64,000 nt of DNA from Dermatophilaceae bacterium Soc4.6 (lineage in GTDB: Bacteria > Actinomycetota > Actinomycetes > Actinomycetales > Dermatophilaceae). Below the pieces are notes generated by a model. That model did no database searches. It had not been told where the DNA came from and worked only from the letters and a program-made list of their open reading frames with translations. The stretch spans positions 62,001 through 126,000 of the forward strand of contig JAZGVH010000002.1 of the NCBI GenBank assembly GCA_039889245.1. Reading direction: 5' to 3'. A program made the position numbers and the translations under genes. Below, in pieces: positions 20,603 through 31,466 of this stretch; position 1 is the first letter of the stretch, and every line of letters begins with the position of its first letter.

Positions 20603-21390
20603 GTAGTGCAGCCTCGGCCGGCCCGTCGGGTCACGTGCGCACGGTCGTGGCCGACGGCGTCGTCCGGCTGACGATCGACCACGAGTCGCGGCTCAACGCG
20701 CTCACGGGTGACAGCATGCGAGCGATCGTCGCCGGGCTCGAGCGTGCAGGCACCGACGAGTCGGTGCGGGTGGTCGTGCTCACCGGTGCCGGGCGCGCCT
20801 TCTGTTCCGGGGCCGACCTCACTGACATCGGGGGAGACGACGCCGACCCCGCGGCCATCATGGCCGGCGCCGAGATGCTCGTGCGCGCGGTGCTCGAGAC
20901 GCCGGTCCCGGTCGTGGCCCGCGTCAACGGGCCTGCGGTGGGGATCGGCATGTCCCTGGCCCTGGCGGCCGACCTCGCCTACGCCGGACCCGACGCCTAC
21001 CTGCTGCAGTCCTTCCTGGGGATCGGCCTGATGCCCGACGGCGGCTCCACCCTGCTGCTGACCGCGGCGATGGGGCGGGCCAGGGCCAACGAGGCCGTGC
21101 TGCTCGGCCGCCGGATCCCTGCCGCCGAGGCCGCTGCTCACGGGCTGGTGGCCGGGGCGGCCGGCACGACCGACGAGCTCGACGGGCTCGTCGAGCGCGC
21201 GGTGGCCAAGGTGGTCGCGGCCCCCCGGCGCGCGGTCACCCTCGCCAAGGCGGCGATGGTCGCTGCGGCCGTCCCTGAGATCGGTGACGCCCTGGCCCGC
21301 GAGGGTGAGGGACAGCGTGAGCTGCTGCGCTCGGCCGACTTCGCCGAGCGCGCCCGGGCCCTCCTGGCTCGCTCGTCCGCCCCTGCCTGA
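20599..21390 (+). CDS. Enoyl-CoA hydratase/isomerase family protein
   Basis: A 263-residue crotonase-fold protein. RAFCSGADLTDIGG (about residue 72) and VNGPAVGIGMSLALAADLAYA form the oxyanion hole. The catalytic position after MPDGGSTLLL has a Gly/Asp pair, unlike the two-Glu hydratases, so isomerase or another acyl-CoA activity is possible. GTG overlaps the fadB stop. It probably handles substrates that the fusion protein cannot, such as unsaturated chains; this is inference. Confidence 0.88.
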   Translation: MSSAASAGPSGHVRTVVADGVVRLTIDHESRLNALTGDSMRAIVAGLERAGTDESVRVVVLTGAGRAFCSGADLTDIGGDDADPAAIMAGAEMLVRAVLETPVPVVARVNGPAVGIGMSLALAADLAYAGPDAYLLQSFLGIGLMPDGGSTLLLTAAMGRARANEAVLLGRRIPAAEAAAHGLVAGAAGTTDELDGLVERAVAKVVAAPRRAVTLAKAAMVAAAVPEIGDALAREGEGQRELLRSADFAERARALLARSSAPA

Positions 21391-21423
21391 CCCCGACCCC
21401 CGACCGACCCAGAGAGGACGACG

Positions 21424-23019
21424 ATGTCCGTCACTGCCCCGCATGTCACCACCCCGTCGGTGACGCGCACCGAGCCGCTGCGCTCGAGCCGCAACCACTG
21501 GATGACCTGGGTGGAGACCCATGCCCTCATGCGGCCCGACGAGGTGGCCTTCCGCTTCCTGGGACAGGACACGACGTGGGAAGTGCTGCGGCACAGGGTC
21601 GCTGGATTGGCCAGGGGTCTCTCCGGACGCGGGGTGAAACAGGGCGACCGGGTGCTGCTCCTGACCCTCAACCGGGTCGAGTTCTTCGAGACGGTGCTCG
21701 CCGTCAACGCCCTCGGGGCAATCGCGGTCCCCCTCAACTTCCGACTCACCCCTGGCGAGGTCGTCGCCCTGGCGCTCGACTGCGGGGCCACGGCGGTGGT
21801 GACCGAGCCCGTGCTCGCGCCACTCGCGGCCGCGGTCGTTGCGCAGGTGCCGGCGCTGACCCTCACCGTGGTGATGGGCGCGGCGACCGAGGGGAGCCAG
21901 GTCGGCTACGAGCAGGTCGTCGACGAGGGTTCGCCGAGCGCCCAGGTCGAGCTGCCGGACGTGTCCGAGGACACCACCGCCTTGATCCTCTACACCAGCG
22001 GCACCACCGGTCGGCCCAAGGGCGCGATGCTGACCCACGTCAACCTTGCTGCTCAAGCCCTCACCTGCCTCCGCGCCTTCGACAGCCGGCCCGAGGACGT
22101 CGGCTTCATGGCGGCGCCCGCCTTCCACGTGGCCGCGATCGGCGCCGTCGCCCCCAACCTGCTGCTCGGCATCCGCACCGTCATCCACCCCCTGCGGGAG
22201 TTCTCGGCCAGCGACACCCTCGACGCGTGGGAGCGCGAGCGGGTGACCTCGGTCTTCCTCGTGCCCACCCAGTGGCAGGCCGTGTGCGCCGACCCGTCCG
22301 TCGCCGAGCGAGACCTGGCGCTGCGCTGCATCAGCTGGGGCGCTGCCCCGGCGACCGACACCCTGCTGCGCCGGATGGGCGAGGTCTTCCCGCACGCGCA
22401 GAACGTCGCCGTCTTCGGGCAGACCGAGATGTCGCCGATCACCTGCGTGCTGCGCGGCGACGACGCGCTCACGCGGCTCGGCTCCGTCGGGCAGGTCATC
22501 CCCACGGTTCAGGCCCGGGTCGTCGACGCGCTCGGCCACGACGTCGCGCGCGGAGAGGTCGGCGAGATCGTCTATCGCGGGCCCACGCTGATGCAGGGCT
22601 ACTGGCAGCAGCCCGAGTCGACTGCCGAGGCCTTCGAGGGAGGGTGGTTCCACTCGGGTGACCTCGTGCGCCAGGACACTGACGGCTTCGTGTGGGTCGT
22701 CGACCGCAAGAAGGACATGCTCATCTCGGGTGGCGAGAACATCTACTGTGCCGAGGTCGAGAATGCCGTCGCGGCTCACCCCGACGTGCTCGAGGTGGCC
22801 GTCATCGGCCGTCCCGACGAGCGCTGGGGTGAGGTGCCGGTCGCCGTCGTCGTCCTCCGCGAGGGAGCGCACGACCTGGGCACGACTGACCTGCGAGCCT
22901 TCCTGCACGACCGGCTGGCGTCCTACAAGCACCCCCGGCACGTCGAGCAGGTGCCGCACCTGCCCCGCAACGCCAGCGGCAAGGTGGTCAAGCCGCAGCT
23001 GCGCCGTGAGCTGACCTGA
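21424..23019 (+). CDS. Acyl-CoA synthetase (AMP-forming, FadD type)
   Basis: A 531-residue ANL-family ligase that activates carboxylic acids with ATP and CoA. The P-loop-like motif ILYTSGTTGRPKGAML is near residue 187, the A5 motif FGQTEMSP follows, and the hinge motif YWQQPESTAEAFEGGWFHSGDL leads into the C-terminal domain (DRKKDMLISGGENIY). The catalytic Lys near NASGKVVKPQLRREL is present. It activates the fatty acids degraded by the upstream genes; a GAGG site precedes the ATG. Confidence 0.92.
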   Translation: MSVTAPHVTTPSVTRTEPLRSSRNHWMTWVETHALMRPDEVAFRFLGQDTTWEVLRHRVAGLARGLSGRGVKQGDRVLLLTLNRVEFFETVLAVNALGAIAVPLNFRLTPGEVVALALDCGATAVVTEPVLAPLAAAVVAQVPALTLTVVMGAATEGSQVGYEQVVDEGSPSAQVELPDVSEDTTALILYTSGTTGRPKGAMLTHVNLAAQALTCLRAFDSRPEDVGFMAAPAFHVAAIGAVAPNLLLGIRTVIHPLREFSASDTLDAWERERVTSVFLVPTQWQAVCADPSVAERDLALRCISWGAAPATDTLLRRMGEVFPHAQNVAVFGQTEMSPITCVLRGDDALTRLGSVGQVIPTVQARVVDALGHDVARGEVGEIVYRGPTLMQGYWQQPESTAEAFEGGWFHSGDLVRQDTDGFVWVVDRKKDMLISGGENIYCAEVENAVAAHPDVLEVAVIGRPDERWGEVPVAVVVLREGAHDLGTTDLRAFLHDRLASYKHPRHVEQVPHLPRNASGKVVKPQLRRELT

Positions 23020-23073
23020 GCCGACGCCAGCCGACCTGACCGGACCCAGCTGCAACCCCGAGGACGAGACAGC

Positions 23074-23925
23074 ATGCCGCCCAGCACCCCCGACCACGCC
23101 GCCGCACCTCTGACGGGGGTCGAGGTGGTCACCATTGCCGTCAACCTCCCGGGGCCGGTCGCCGCCGCCCGGCTCGCGGCGCTCGGCGCCCACGTCGTCA
23201 AGGTCGAGCCACCGTCCGGCGACCCCCTGTCCCTCTACACCCGTGAGGCCTACGACGAGCTGTCGGTCGGGCAGGACGTCGTGACGATCGACCTCAAGTC
23301 GCCGTCGGGGCAGGCGCAGCTCCACCAGCTCCTCGAGGGCGCGGACGTGCTGCTCAGCTCGCACCGGCGCTCGGCCCTGGCCAGGCTGGGGCTGGGGTGG
23401 GAGCCGCTGCACGCAGCTCACCCACGCCTCGTGCACGTCGCCATCGTGGGTCAGCCCGGAGTCGGGGCCGACGTGCCCGGCCATGACCTCACGTACCAGG
23501 CGGTCAACGGGCTCATCGACGGCACGACGCTGCCGCGGGTGCTGCTCGCCGACCTCGGCGGTGCCGAGCGAGCGGCCCTCGAGGCGGTCGCCGCGCTGGT
23601 TGGCCGCAGTGCGACGGGGGAGGGGCGTCTCGTGGAGGTCGCGCTCAGCCTGGCCGCCAAGGACATGGCCCGCCCCTTCCGGTGGGGCATGACCACCCCT
23701 GGCGGGCTGCTCGCCGGCGGGTTCCCCGGATACGCGGTCTACCCCAGTGCGGACGGGCGGGTCGCCGTCGCGGCGCTGGAGTCGCACTTCCACCGGCGCC
23801 TCCTCGAGGCCCTGGCGGTGGAGGACTCGGCCGAGGCCCTGGCGGCCGCCTTCGTGACCCGCACCGGGGCCCAGTGGGCGCGATGGGCGGCCGAGCACGA
23901 CCTCCCGCTCGAGGTCGTCGTCTGA
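23074..23925 (+). CDS. Short class III (CaiB/BaiF) CoA-transferase family protein
   Basis: A 283-residue protein, about 100 shorter than typical family members. The N-terminal Rossmann segment reads VEVVTIAVNLPGPVAAARLAALGAHVVKVEPPSGDP, followed by DLKSPSGQ. In place of the usual catalytic Asp region there is HDLTYQAVNGLI (Asp in GHDLTYQA), plausible as the active site. The C-terminal part appears trimmed. It is last in the beta-oxidation operon and could move CoA between acyl groups, but a reduced or altered activity cannot be excluded. Confidence 0.78.
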   Translation: MPPSTPDHAAAPLTGVEVVTIAVNLPGPVAAARLAALGAHVVKVEPPSGDPLSLYTREAYDELSVGQDVVTIDLKSPSGQAQLHQLLEGADVLLSSHRRSALARLGLGWEPLHAAHPRLVHVAIVGQPGVGADVPGHDLTYQAVNGLIDGTTLPRVLLADLGGAERAALEAVAALVGRSATGEGRLVEVALSLAAKDMARPFRWGMTTPGGLLAGGFPGYAVYPSADGRVAVAALESHFHRRLLEALAVEDSAEALAAAFVTRTGAQWARWAAEHDLPLEVVV

Positions 23926-23991
23926 GCGGGGGCACGCCACGGCGAGGCTCCAGCCCAGTGGCCTGACCACCTGCTCGGGGTCGGCTGCTGT

Positions 23992-23997
23992 TACGTT
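23992..23997 (+). promoter_or_regulatory. -10 box TACGTT before a leaderless 9-codon ORF
   Basis: TACGTT is followed by six bases and then GTG at 24004, the same spacing as at the other leaderless starts here. Confidence 0.45.
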
Positions 23998-24003
23998 CGC
24001 CCT

Positions 24004-24033
24004 GTGCGACGCAGGCGGGAGACAGTCGGATGA
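24004..24033 (+). CDS. Nine-codon leader ORF (VRRRRETVG) coupled to the GH4 gene
   Basis: It begins at GTG six bases after a -10 box and ends at the TGA that overlaps the GH4 start as ATGA. Four consecutive Arg codons are encoded. Translation of it would deliver ribosomes to the GH4 start; GGGAG inside the frame may serve as ribosome site. Real use is not proven. Confidence 0.4.
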   Translation: MRRRRETVG

Positions 24034-25382
24034 GGCTCGCGATCCTGGGTGGGGGCGGCTTCCGCGTGCCCCTCGTCTACAGCGCCCTCCTGCGCGACCA
24101 CAGCGAGCGCCGCGTCACCCACGTCAGCCTCCACGACACCGACCCGCGCAGGCTCGAGGCCATCGCGCACGTCCTCGCCCAGATGGCGGGGGCGTCGCCT
24201 TGCGAGGTGCCCCCACCGGCCGTGGTGACGACGACCGACCTCGACGAGGCGGTCCGCGACGCCGACTTCGTCTTCTCGGCCATCCGCGTCGGCGGGCTCG
24301 CCGGGCGCACCGCCGACGAGCGGGTCGCGCTCGAGCTCGGAGTCCTCGGGCAGGAGACCACGGGCCCAGGGGGACTGGCCTACGGGCTGCGCACGGTGCC
24401 GGTGGCCCTCGACATCGCGCAGCGGGTGCGGGCGCTGGCGCCGGACGCCTGGGTCATCAACTTCACCAACCCCGCGGGCCTGGTGACCGAGGCGATGCAG
24501 ACCGTGCTCGGCCAGCGGGTCGTGGGGATCTGCGACTCGCCGATCGGGTTGGGGCGCAGGGCTGCTGGCGCCCTCGGGCTCGACCCCTCGCGCACGTCGT
24601 TCGGCTATGCGGGGCTCAACCACCTGGGCTGGCTGCGCACGCTCACCCACGAGGGCGTCGACGTGCTCCCGCAGCTGCTGGCCTCGCCCGAACGCCTGCT
24701 GACGACCGAGGAGGGCCGGCTCTTCGGGCCCGACTGGCTGCAGACCCTGGGCGCGATCCCGAACGAGTACCTCCACTACTACTACTCGACGCGGGAGGCC
24801 CTCGCGTCGATCACCGGTGGGCCGCAGACGCGTGGCGAGTTCCTGCTGAGCCAGCAGCAGGCGTTCTACGCCGAGGTCGCCGCCCGACCCCGCGAGGCGT
24901 ACGCCGTCTGGCGCCGCACGCGCGACGAGCGCGACGCGACCTACATGGCAGAGGCCCGGGCCGACGGCGAGGAGCGCGACGCCGCCGACGTTGCCGGCGG
25001 TGGATACGAGGGGGTGGCCCTGGACATCATGGCCGCCATCGCCCGAGGGGAGCGGGCAGCCATGATCCTCAACGTGCGCAACGGCTCGACCCTCGCCGGT
25101 CTCCCACCCGACGCTGTCGTCGAGGTGCCCTGCACGGTCGACGCCGACGGCCCGCACCCCCTGGCCACCGCCCCGCTGACCGGTCACCAGCTCGGTCTCG
25201 TCGCCCAGGTGAAAGCCGTCGAGCAGCTGGTGATCGCCGCCGCGACGACACGCTCGCGGAGCCTCGCCCTCCAGGCCTTCGCCCTGCACCCGCTGGTCGA
25301 CTCCGTCGCCGTCGCCGGCCAGCTGCTGGCTGGCTACCGGGCCCGCATCCCCGAGGTCGACGCCCTCTTCCGCCGAGAGTGA
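24030..25382 (+). CDS. Glycoside hydrolase family 4 (6-phospho-beta-glucosidase-like)
   Basis: A 450-residue NAD- and Mn-dependent GH4 enzyme that cleaves phosphorylated or free glycosides by an oxidation-elimination mechanism. The Rossmann motif is ILGGGGFRVP at the N-terminus, with the family motifs INFTNPAGLVTEA, GICDSPIGL (metal Cys) and YAGLNHLGWL (metal His). The gene stands alone, with no PTS next to it, so the exact sugar is uncertain; the distant NgcEFG-like operon is the only sugar uptake system in the window. Confidence 0.85.
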   Translation: MRLAILGGGGFRVPLVYSALLRDHSERRVTHVSLHDTDPRRLEAIAHVLAQMAGASPCEVPPPAVVTTTDLDEAVRDADFVFSAIRVGGLAGRTADERVALELGVLGQETTGPGGLAYGLRTVPVALDIAQRVRALAPDAWVINFTNPAGLVTEAMQTVLGQRVVGICDSPIGLGRRAAGALGLDPSRTSFGYAGLNHLGWLRTLTHEGVDVLPQLLASPERLLTTEEGRLFGPDWLQTLGAIPNEYLHYYYSTREALASITGGPQTRGEFLLSQQQAFYAEVAARPREAYAVWRRTRDERDATYMAEARADGEERDAADVAGGGYEGVALDIMAAIARGERAAMILNVRNGSTLAGLPPDAVVEVPCTVDADGPHPLATAPLTGHQLGLVAQVKAVEQLVIAAATTRSRSLALQAFALHPLVDSVAVAGQLLAGYRARIPEVDALFRRE

Positions 25383-25467
25383 CCCGGCCGACCGGTCCAA
25401 CCCCGGTCCACTCGACGCAGCGTCACGTGGGCCACCCGTCCGACCTCGGCCCAGACGTCTGCCCCGC

Positions 25468-25923
25468 TCAGGCGAGCCTGAAGTCGTCGAAGTCGAAGCC
25501 CGGGGTGACGACGCAGCTGACGAGACACGGCTGCTCGCCCAGGGGGAGGGCCCGCTGCCAGGTGGCGGCGGGCACCAGCGCCTGCGGGTGGTCACCGCCA
25601 GAGACGTCGACGCCCAGCCGCAGCGCCGACTCCGGCACCGGGGCGTCTCCCACTCCGCCCAGACCCAGCTCGAGTGCGCCCCGGTGGGCGAACCACAGCT
25701 CATCCGATCGGACCCGGTGCCAGGCCGACTCCTCCCCGGGCATCAGCAGGAAGTAGATCGCCGTGCCCAGTGAGCGGGGCCCGGGGTAGCCGCCCATCAC
25801 CGGGTCGACGAGGTGCCCGGGCGCGAGCAGCGTGCCATGGCGCCACGTCTCGGCATACCACCCACCCTCAGGATGCGGACGCAGCTGCAGCGACTGAGCC
25901 CACAGGGGCAGTGGTCCGGTCAT
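25468..25923 (-). CDS. Cupin-fold DUF985 protein
   Basis: A 151-residue protein of the DUF985 cupin family. The N-terminal [17 protein letters not shown], then TAIYFLLMPGEESAWHRVRSDELWFAHRG and the C-terminal VVTPGFDFDDFRLA are typical. His residues in the barrel suggest a metal or small-molecule site. The ATG at 25923 lies inside the 3' end of ureD (56-base overlap), so it is the last gene of the urease transcript; a link to urea use is not known. It is convergent with the GH4 gene. Confidence 0.82.
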   Translation of the reverse strand: MTGPLPLWAQSLQLRPHPEGGWYAETWRHGTLLAPGHLVDPVMGGYPGPRSLGTAIYFLLMPGEESAWHRVRSDELWFAHRGALELGLGGVGDAPVPESALRLGVDVSGGDHPQALVPAATWQRALPLGEQPCLVSCVVTPGFDFDDFRLA

Positions 25924-26686
25924 CGGGCTCCTTGGTCTCGACGTCGACGCTGGCTCCGCCCAGCGTGTCACGGGCGACGTCCCGCCAGGCGGCACCGAGG
26001 GTCGCGTCATGAGCGCGTGCACCCCACCAGCGCAGGACCGTGCCCACGCCGTCGAGATCGAGCCGGTGCGCCGGCGCGATGAGCTCGGTGGGGCGAGCGC
26101 GGCAGCCGAGCACGCTGACGGTCTCGAGCACCCGGTGGTCGCCGAGCACCGCTACCCGTGGCGCCGATCCGTCGAGCGCGAGGTCCTCGACGAGCAGCGG
26201 ACCCTCGCCCCACACCCTCGTCGACGTATGAAGCCGCCCACCGGCCTCTCCCGTGCGGCCGAGCACGAGCAGCTCGCGGAGCGCGACGACGGCGCCCTCC
26301 CCGAGGTCGATGCGCGTGGAGCGCTCGACCCCGGCGCCGCCACAGACGACGAAGGGCTCCCCGTGCCAGGTCAGACGGCTGCCCTCGCCGGCGTCGACCC
26401 GCACGCGCCACGAGGCCCGGTCGCCGCGCATGTCGTAGGCGACGGTGCCGGTCGGCTCGACGACCTGCGCCCGGGCACCGGCACCGAGCACCACGTGCAC
26501 CTCGATCTCGTCGCCCCCCAGCAGCAGCGCACCCTCGGCCAGCAGGGCTATCCGCGCGACGCCGTCCCTGGCGGGCAGCAGGCGCGCCGCCAGGTGGCCG
26601 CGCCCACGTGGCCCGTCGGTCTCGACGCGCACGTCGGGTCGCGACCCGCCGACACCGCCGGTGACGACCAGACGGGTGGTGCTCAC
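25868..26686 (-). CDS. ureD: Urease accessory protein UreD
   Basis: A 272-residue scaffold that binds apo-urease and, with UreF and UreG, inserts nickel. Recognised by [37 protein letters not shown], the [11 protein letters not shown] stretch and [15 protein letters not shown] at 26686 overlaps the ureG stop (GTGA). In many actinobacteria ureD ends the operon as here. The C-terminal tail is Ala/Thr-rich and overlapped by the cupin gene. Confidence 0.92.
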   Translation of the reverse strand: MSTTRLVVTGGVGGSRPDVRVETDGPRGRGHLAARLLPARDGVARIALLAEGALLLGGDEIEVHVVLGAGARAQVVEPTGTVAYDMRGDRASWRVRVDAGEGSRLTWHGEPFVVCGGAGVERSTRIDLGEGAVVALRELLVLGRTGEAGGRLHTSTRVWGEGPLLVEDLALDGSAPRVAVLGDHRVLETVSVLGCRARPTELIAPAHRLDLDGVGTVLRWWGARAHDATLGAAWRDVARDTLGGASVDVETKEPDDRTTAPVGSVAAAASAS

Positions 26687-27474
26687 CCGCGACCGGCCGC
26701 GCCGGCCGCTGCCGACTCGTCGGGGTGCCCGTGCGAGAGGGACCCACCCGCGTGCGTGTGCACGACCCCCAGGTGGGCGTGCGGGGCCATGGGACCCGGG
26801 TCCTGGGGCACCAGCGTCCCCGCCCGGTGGATCTCCACCTGTCCCTGCACCCACGCGACGAGGGCCGCCACCGAGTCCGGGTCGGTCCGCGACAGGGCGA
26901 TCACGGGCTTGCCGTCGCGGGTGGCCGACGCGTCGCTGACCATCACCCCGACGTCGACACCGACGTAGGGCGCGAGGTCGGTCTTGTTGACCACGAGCAG
27001 GTCGGCCCGGGCGATCCCGGGGCCGCCCTTGCGGGCCACGTCACCGCCGCCCGCGACGTCGAGCACGAAGACCTGCGTGTCGACGAGAGCGGGGGAGAAG
27101 GTCGCCGTGAGGTTGTCGCCGCCTGACTCGACGAGCACGAGGTCGACCGGGTCGAAGTCGGCCTCGAGGTCCTCGATGGCCAGCAGGTTGGCGGTCACGT
27201 CGTCGCGGATGGCGGTGTGCGGGCATGCCCCCGTCTCGACCGCGCGGATGCGCTCGGGCGCGAGCACGCCTGCAGCACGGAGCATCCGAGCGTCCTCGTC
27301 GGTGTAGATGTCGTTGGTGACGACCGCGATCGAGAGCGTCGACGCGAGCTCGCGGCAGATCAGAGCGAGGAGCGAGGTCTTGCCGGTGCCGACCGGGCCA
27401 CACACCCCGAGCCGCAGGGCTCGGGCCGGGGTCGTTGACCGGGACACATCATTCGGGTCAAGGACATCAGGCAC
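26683..27474 (-). CDS. ureG: Urease accessory GTPase UreG with a C-terminal His-rich tail
   Basis: A 263-residue SIMIBI GTPase delivering nickel to urease. The P-loop [11 protein letters not shown] is at residues about 26-36, the Cys-Pro-His metal motif in [22 protein letters not shown], and the G4 motif [12 protein letters not shown]. The last 35 residues carry about seven His ([19 protein letters not shown]); in other UreG proteins a His-rich region, if present, is usually N-terminal. The start GTG at 27474 overlaps the ureF end by eight bases. Confidence 0.95.
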   Translation of the reverse strand: MPDVLDPNDVSRSTTPARALRLGVCGPVGTGKTSLLALICRELASTLSIAVVTNDIYTDEDARMLRAAGVLAPERIRAVETGACPHTAIRDDVTANLLAIEDLEADFDPVDLVLVESGGDNLTATFSPALVDTQVFVLDVAGGGDVARKGGPGIARADLLVVNKTDLAPYVGVDVGVMVSDASATRDGKPVIALSRTDPDSVAALVAWVQGQVEIHRAGTLVPQDPGPMAPHAHLGVVHTHAGGSLSHGHPDESAAAGAAGRG

Positions 27475-28162
27475 GGAAGAGCCTCCTCGTCGTAGCGGCA
27501 TGGGCCTCGGCCCACGCCTCGATCAGCGGGGCCGACCCCGCCGGGATGTCGTCGGGCTGGGTGAGGTGCGCGACGGCCAGCACCACAGCCTCGATGTCGG
27601 GAGCCAGCTCGAGCAGGGCCGCGGTCGAGGCGGTCGGGTCGCCGGGAAGGAGCTTGAGCGACGCCGCGAGCACGGACTGCACGTCGTCGTAGGCCACGAG
27701 CCGGGCGACCTGCGCCGGGGCAAGGTGCAGGGCCGCACCGAGCAGGCCGACGACCCGCGGCCGGCTCGGGGTGGTGACCTGGGCCAGCTCGATGAGCTCG
27801 GCCGCATACGGCCAGACCCGGAGCGCGAGGCGACGGTAGGCGCGGCCGAGGTCGCGCGAGGCCTGCCGCAGCGCCGGGCTCGGTGTCCGTGCGGCCCACG
27901 CCGCGTCGACGTCGTCGGTGGGGTGACCGGCGGCAGACCGCGCGCGGGCGACGACGGCGACGGCGGCCTCGGTGCGGGTCACGGTCTCGAGCCGGGTGCG
28001 GCAGTAGTCGCGCACCTGTGACGGGTCGAGACCGCCGAGCAGCGCGGGCTCGAGCCCGCCCGACTGGGTGTGCCCCGACGTCGGAAGGCGGGCATCGGCG
28101 AGCAGCATGAGCACCAGGTCGGGCGTGACGGCGGGAGCGGAGGACGACAGCAGGTCGGGCAC
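27467..28162 (-). CDS. ureF: Urease accessory protein UreF
   Basis: A 231-residue all-helical activator that bridges UreD and UreG during nickel loading. Family features are [22 protein letters not shown] at the N-terminus, and [37 protein letters not shown] later. GTG at 28162 is 14 bases downstream of the ureC stop. The sequence is more divergent than the other urease proteins, which is usual for UreF. Confidence 0.9.
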   Translation of the reverse strand: MPDLLSSSAPAVTPDLVLMLLADARLPTSGHTQSGGLEPALLGGLDPSQVRDYCRTRLETVTRTEAAVAVVARARSAAGHPTDDVDAAWAARTPSPALRQASRDLGRAYRRLALRVWPYAAELIELAQVTTPSRPRVVGLLGAALHLAPAQVARLVAYDDVQSVLAASLKLLPGDPTASTAALLELAPDIEAVVLAVAHLTQPDDIPAGSAPLIEAWAEAHAATTRRLFRA

Positions 28163-28176
28163 GGGAGGACGACCGC

Positions 28177-29872
<1,696 letters not shown>

Positions 29873-29880
<8 letters not shown>

Positions 29881-30523
29881 CGAGCAGCGCCTCAGCTTCG
29901 GTCTTGACCTGGATGCCGGGGACGCGGCGCGCCCCCTGGAGGGAGACCGCCGAGACGGTGCGCGAGGCGCCGGGCTCGAAGCGCTGCGAGGTGCCCGACG
30001 GGATGTCGAGCCGGAAGCCGTGCGCCGCCGCGCGGTCGAAGGCGAGTGACGCGTTGGCGTCGGGCAGGTGCACGTGGGAGCCGACCTGGATGGGGCGATC
30101 GCCGGTGTTCTCGAGGACGAGGTCGATGCGCTCGCCGTCGGGCCGCTCGTTGAGCGAGACCGTGCCGTCGCCGGGGCGGATCTCGCCCGGCCAGCTCTGG
30201 GTCTCGGGGGTGGATGGCCCGCCCGCGATGGGGTGGTGCAGCGTGACGAGCTTGCGCCCGTCGGGGAAGGTCGCCTCGACCTGGATGTCGTGCAGCATCT
30301 CGCCGATGCCCGGCATCACCTGGTCGGCGGTGAGCACCGTGCGCCCGCTCTGCATCAGCTCGGCCACCCCGGAGCCCTCACGGGCCCGCTCGATCACCCA
30401 GGTGCTGAGCAGCGCGACGGTCTCGGGGTAGTTGAGCAGCACCCCGCGCTCGAGCCGGTCGCGCGCGACCATCCCCGCCACGCTGAGCAGCAGCTTCTCG
30501 GTGTCCGAGGGCGTCAGGTGCAT
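29873..30523 (-). CDS. ureAB: Fused urease gamma-beta subunit (UreAB)
   Basis: A 216-residue fusion. Residues 1-100 are the gamma subunit ([23 protein letters not shown], then [26 protein letters not shown]). Residues about 105-216 are the beta subunit ([42 protein letters not shown]). Fusions of this sort occur in several bacteria, Helicobacter UreA being the best known. It is the first gene of the operon. An ATG start with GGAGC upstream is used. Confidence 0.96.
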
Positions 30524-30577
30524 CAGGCTCCTTGGGAGGTGGCGGGGTGTCGACGAGCCGCGGTGCGGGTCGCAGGA

Positions 30578-30611
30578 ATCCTAGGTGGGCGATGTTTCCG
30601 CAAGGTTGACT
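30578..30611 (-). promoter_or_regulatory. Urease promoter: -10 TAGGAT with GlnR-like box upstream
   Basis: On the minus strand TAGGAT (30583-30578) lies 54 bases before the ureAB ATG. Just upstream is TCAAC-N6-GAAAC (30609-30594), matching the AC-N9-AC core of actinobacterial GlnR sites, placed over the -35 position. GlnR is known to control urease genes in Streptomyces; here the control is inferred from the site. Confidence 0.45.
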
Positions 30612-30764
30612 CAAGGGGCAAGGCAGCTGCGGCGGACGACCGGGACCGCGCTCCCGCCGATCGGGCCTGGGTCGCCCTACGTCGACGATCTGCGACTTCG
30701 TGGCGAGGCATGGTGAACCGAGACGACCCAAGACGTGGCGAGACCGGAACCGTCGCCGATGAGC

Positions 30765-30796
30765 AGGGCCCCACACCGGCGACGGTGTGGGGCCCT
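30765..30796. terminator. Strong hairpin after bioY
   Basis: A perfect 14-base stem (AGGGCCCCACACCG and its complement) with a 4-base loop lies 22 bases beyond the bioY stop. There is no T run, as is common in high-GC genomes. The gap 30524-30818 otherwise holds the urease promoter only. Confidence 0.75.
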
Positions 30797-30818
30797 CCGG
30801 CCGAACGCGCGGCGGGTC

Positions 30819-31397
30819 TCAGCGGCGGCCGGTGAGCTTCCACGCGGTGGGCAGCAGCCCCGAGGCGACGGCCAGCTTGACGGCGTCGCCGACGAGGAAC
30901 GGCACCACGCCGATAGCGAGGCCCTTGGCCAGGCCGACGTGCGCGACCGCCATGAGCCAGGGGACACCGACGACGTAGACGACGGCGTTGCCGGCGAGCA
31001 GCGTCACCGCGCTCTTCCAGGCGCTGCGGGTGGCGCCGGTCTCGGCCAGACGGCCGACGACGAGGGCCGAGACCCAGAAGCCGAGGATGTAGCCGAAGGA
31101 GGCGCCACCGAAACCGTGCCCGGCGTGGGCGAACCACGGCAGGCCCGCGACGCCGGCCAGCAGGTAGAGCGACAGGGCCGCGACGCCGCGCCTCGTACCG
31201 AGGCTGGCCCCCACCAGCAGCACGGCGACGGTTTGCAGGGTCAGCGGCACCGGGGTGAAGCTCAGCGGGACGGACACCTGGGCAGCGGCGCCGACGAGAC
31301 CGGCTCCACCGAGGACGAGGACGGCGTCGCGCACGACGCCACCGGGGACGGCGTCAGCGAGGACGCGGGGGCTGGCGGTGAGGGTCAGCTGGGTCAT
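30819..31397 (-). CDS. bioY: Biotin transporter BioY (ECF substrate-binding subunit)
   Basis: A 192-residue membrane protein with six hydrophobic segments. BioY features are VSVPLSFTPVPLTLQTVAVLL (near residues 41-60), LSLYLLAGVAGLPWFA, and FGGASFGYILGFWVSA. It binds biotin for import; bioM/bioN are not in the window, so a shared ECF module or solo function is implied. The ATG at 31397 has TAGCGT seven bases upstream (leaderless type). Confidence 0.93.
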   Translation of the reverse strand: MTQLTLTASPRVLADAVPGGVVRDAVLVLGGAGLVGAAAQVSVPLSFTPVPLTLQTVAVLLVGASLGTRRGVAALSLYLLAGVAGLPWFAHAGHGFGGASFGYILGFWVSALVVGRLAETGATRSAWKSAVTLLAGNAVVYVVGVPWLMAVAHVGLAKGLAIGVVPFLVGDAVKLAVASGLLPTAWKLTGRR

Positions 31398-31404
31398 GAC
31401 GGTG

Positions 31405-31410
31405 ACGCTA
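31405..31410 (-). promoter_or_regulatory. -10 box TAGCGT of leaderless bioY
   Basis: TAGCGT on the minus strand is seven bases before the ATG, with no ribosome site between. No BirA-type operator was recognised. Confidence 0.45.
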
Positions 31411-31427
31411 GCGGATCGCGGCGGCCA

Positions 31428-31444
31428 GCGGCACTCGGTGCCGC
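31428..31444. terminator. Short hairpin after the acetoacetyl-CoA synthetase gene
   Basis: GCGGCAC-TCG-GTGCCGC forms a 7-base stem 22 bases past the stop codon at 31467 and before the bioY promoter. It is a weak terminator candidate. Confidence 0.35.
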
Positions 31445-31466
31445 GGACCAGTCGCTGTGCGGGTCG

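Noticed and set aside
20584-23970. 1128-codon open frame on the minus strand opposite the beta-oxidation operon
   Set aside because: It spans four sense genes with full motifs; its Gly/Arg/Val-rich sequence has no recognisable domain.
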